Assembly (NCBI RefSeq): GCF_020740795.1
Contig: NC_067282.1
Span: 153,746,858 to 153,810,857 of the forward strand
DNA from: Apus apus
Taxonomy: Eukaryota; Chordata; Aves; Apodiformes; Apodidae
Direction: 5' to 3'
DNA: 64,000 nucleotides
Each line of letters starts with the position of its first letter. The stretch's first letter is position 1. Shown here piece by piece: positions 47,261-64,000 of this stretch. A program made the translations under genes and the position numbers. Under the pieces are notes generated by a model. That model was not told where the DNA came from, made no database searches, and saw only the letters and a list, made by a program, of their open reading frames with translations.

Positions 47261-47339
47261 CTCCGCCGCAGCGGCGGGACAAGAACTACCGCTCCCGCCA
47301 CGCCCCGCGGGGAGCAGGCGGAGAAGAAGCTCTTCGCTG

Positions 47340-47369
47340 ATTGGCTCTCTTCCCTCGGCTCCCGCCAAT
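47340..47369. promoter_or_regulatory. L3MBTL2: Paired CCAAT boxes (inverted ATTGG and direct CCAAT)
   Basis: ATTGG at 47,340-47,344 and CCAAT at 47,365-47,369 are typical NF-Y sites, 25 bp start to start and 70-100 bp before the ATG. Binding is inferred. Confidence 0.6.
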
Positions 47370-47384
47370 CAGACGCGGCGCCGC

Positions 47385-47398
47385 GGGGCGGGGGGCGG
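47385..47398 (+). promoter_or_regulatory. L3MBTL2: GC box (Sp/KLF-type), GGGGCGGGGGGCGG
   Basis: Two overlapping GGGCGG-type cores just downstream of the CCAAT pair. A common arrangement in TATA-less promoters. Confidence 0.55.
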
Positions 47399-47440
47399 TG
47401 CTCCTGGCGCGTGAGGCGGGCTGGGGGCGCCCCGGCAGCC

Positions 47441-63058
<15,618 letters not shown>

Positions 63059-64000
63059 GTGAGTGATGTTTGATTAGTGCCCTCCCGCTCGCTCGCAGGC
63101 TGGGCCCAGTTAGAGGAACCCTGTCCATGTCCTCTCAGAGCAGGAGAGAGAGGCCTTGTCTTGCTGTGAATGCCCGCAGTCAGGTGTGGGCTTGGCAACA
63201 CAGTTTCATCCTTCTTTACTGTCCCCATTACCTGAGAGACCAGAGAGCTCTGTGTGTGGGAAGGATCTCTTTTGCAGTCTGTTTTCTGTTGGCCTTGGTA
63301 TAGCTGGTGCTTGCTTCTAGGCATGAGGTTGTGCTGCTTTCCCCACTGTGTCCATGGTCGGAGGGAGATGGTTTGCTGCAGCAGGAGGGTGGCTGGAGAG
63401 CAACCCTTCCTGCTTTGTGCTGAGGGAAAGAAGGCCTTAAGATGGCTGAAGAGGCCATTAGTGGGGCTGGACCATGTTACTGTTTCATCTTGTCGTCATT
63501 GTTTTTGTTGTCATTGTTGCAGTAGTTGTGGCAAATCATGTTGTAGACAGGCAAGAAGTTCCTTCTTGGGGGGTGGAGAGGAAAGAACATCTAAAGAATA
63601 TAGAGAAGTTCAACCTAAATAAAAACCTCAGCTAAAAATGAAAACATTAATGCTACCGTGTCCCTGCCTTGGAGCCAACCTGCCCATTGCCTAGGACTAG
63701 GCCCAGACAGGTAAGCAAAGCTGACTCCAGACTGATTCCAACAGGACCCACTCCTCAGAAGATAAGCACATGCTGAAGTGCCTTGCCTTTAATGAAGGAG
63801 AACACGGGGGAGCATATTTTGAGATGGTGGCTATAGAGTTTTTCTCCAGTAGGCCATTTTTGTTGAGTAACCATAGCAGCTAATGACCATGTAGCTTGCT
63901 CATCAGTTGTGCTGGTCCCTGGCGTGTGGTTTCTCCATGCAGCAGGGTTGCTGATTTTCCAGTAGAAAAGAAACACTTTTCCCCATGCTCTGTTATCTCT
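63059..64000 (+). other. L3MBTL2: L3MBTL2 intron 15 (runs to window end)
   Basis: No exon matching the remaining L3MBTL2 C-terminus was found in these 0.94 kb, so the last exons lie beyond the window. Confidence 0.6.

Overview
The window looks like a piece of a bird chromosome. It carries the 3' part of EP300 (p300 acetyltransferase) and, further along on the same strand, most of L3MBTL2 (a four-MBT-repeat Polycomb-type protein). As I recall, these two genes are also neighbours in mammals. The bird call rests on compact introns, several CR1 LINE fragments (one with an ORF1 esterase segment) and an LTR-like repeat of a type I know from bird genomes. I cannot name the species.

1-33,700: EP300. 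25 exons can be placed with GT/AG junctions and continuous phase. Counting back from the terminal exon as human exon 31, they correspond to exons 7-31. They encode about 1,939 residues: KIX, bromodomain, CH2 (RING/PHD), acetyltransferase domain with its lysine-rich loop, ZZ, TAZ2, IBiD/NCBD and the glutamine-rich tail, ending ..STLDIH. The 3' UTR ends near 33,690. The 5' half of the gene lies before the window.

33,700-46,450: the interval between the two named genes. It holds an inverted CR1 (36.2-38.4 kb), unassigned sequence, and the most unusual feature: a second, direct-orientation copy of the three EP300 KIX exons at 42.5-43.8 kb. Its reading frame and splice sites are intact. A new ATG sits in a GC-rich first exon, and a candidate unique terminal exon at 46,176 has a poly(A) signal at 46,426. 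Together they would encode a stand-alone KIX protein of about 149 residues. Identity between the two copies is a mosaic, near-identical in some blocks including introns and clearly diverged in others, which suggests an old partial duplication followed by patchy gene conversion.

46,450-64,000: L3MBTL2. It begins with a CpG-rich promoter containing a 16-bp minisatellite, two CCAAT boxes and a GC box. Fifteen coding exons follow (start at 47,441), covering an acidic N-terminus, an FCS zinc finger, four MBT repeats and the start of the basic tail. The gene leaves the window in the intron after 63,058. Its introns hold an LTR-like repeat, a (TAA)n microsatellite and an inverted CR1.

Both named genes encode nuclear chromatin regulators of opposite sense: p300 acetylates histones and activates, L3MBTL2 compacts and represses. 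If expressed, a KIX-only protein could compete with p300 and CBP for KIX-binding activators such as phospho-CREB, MYB or MLL. That role is inference.
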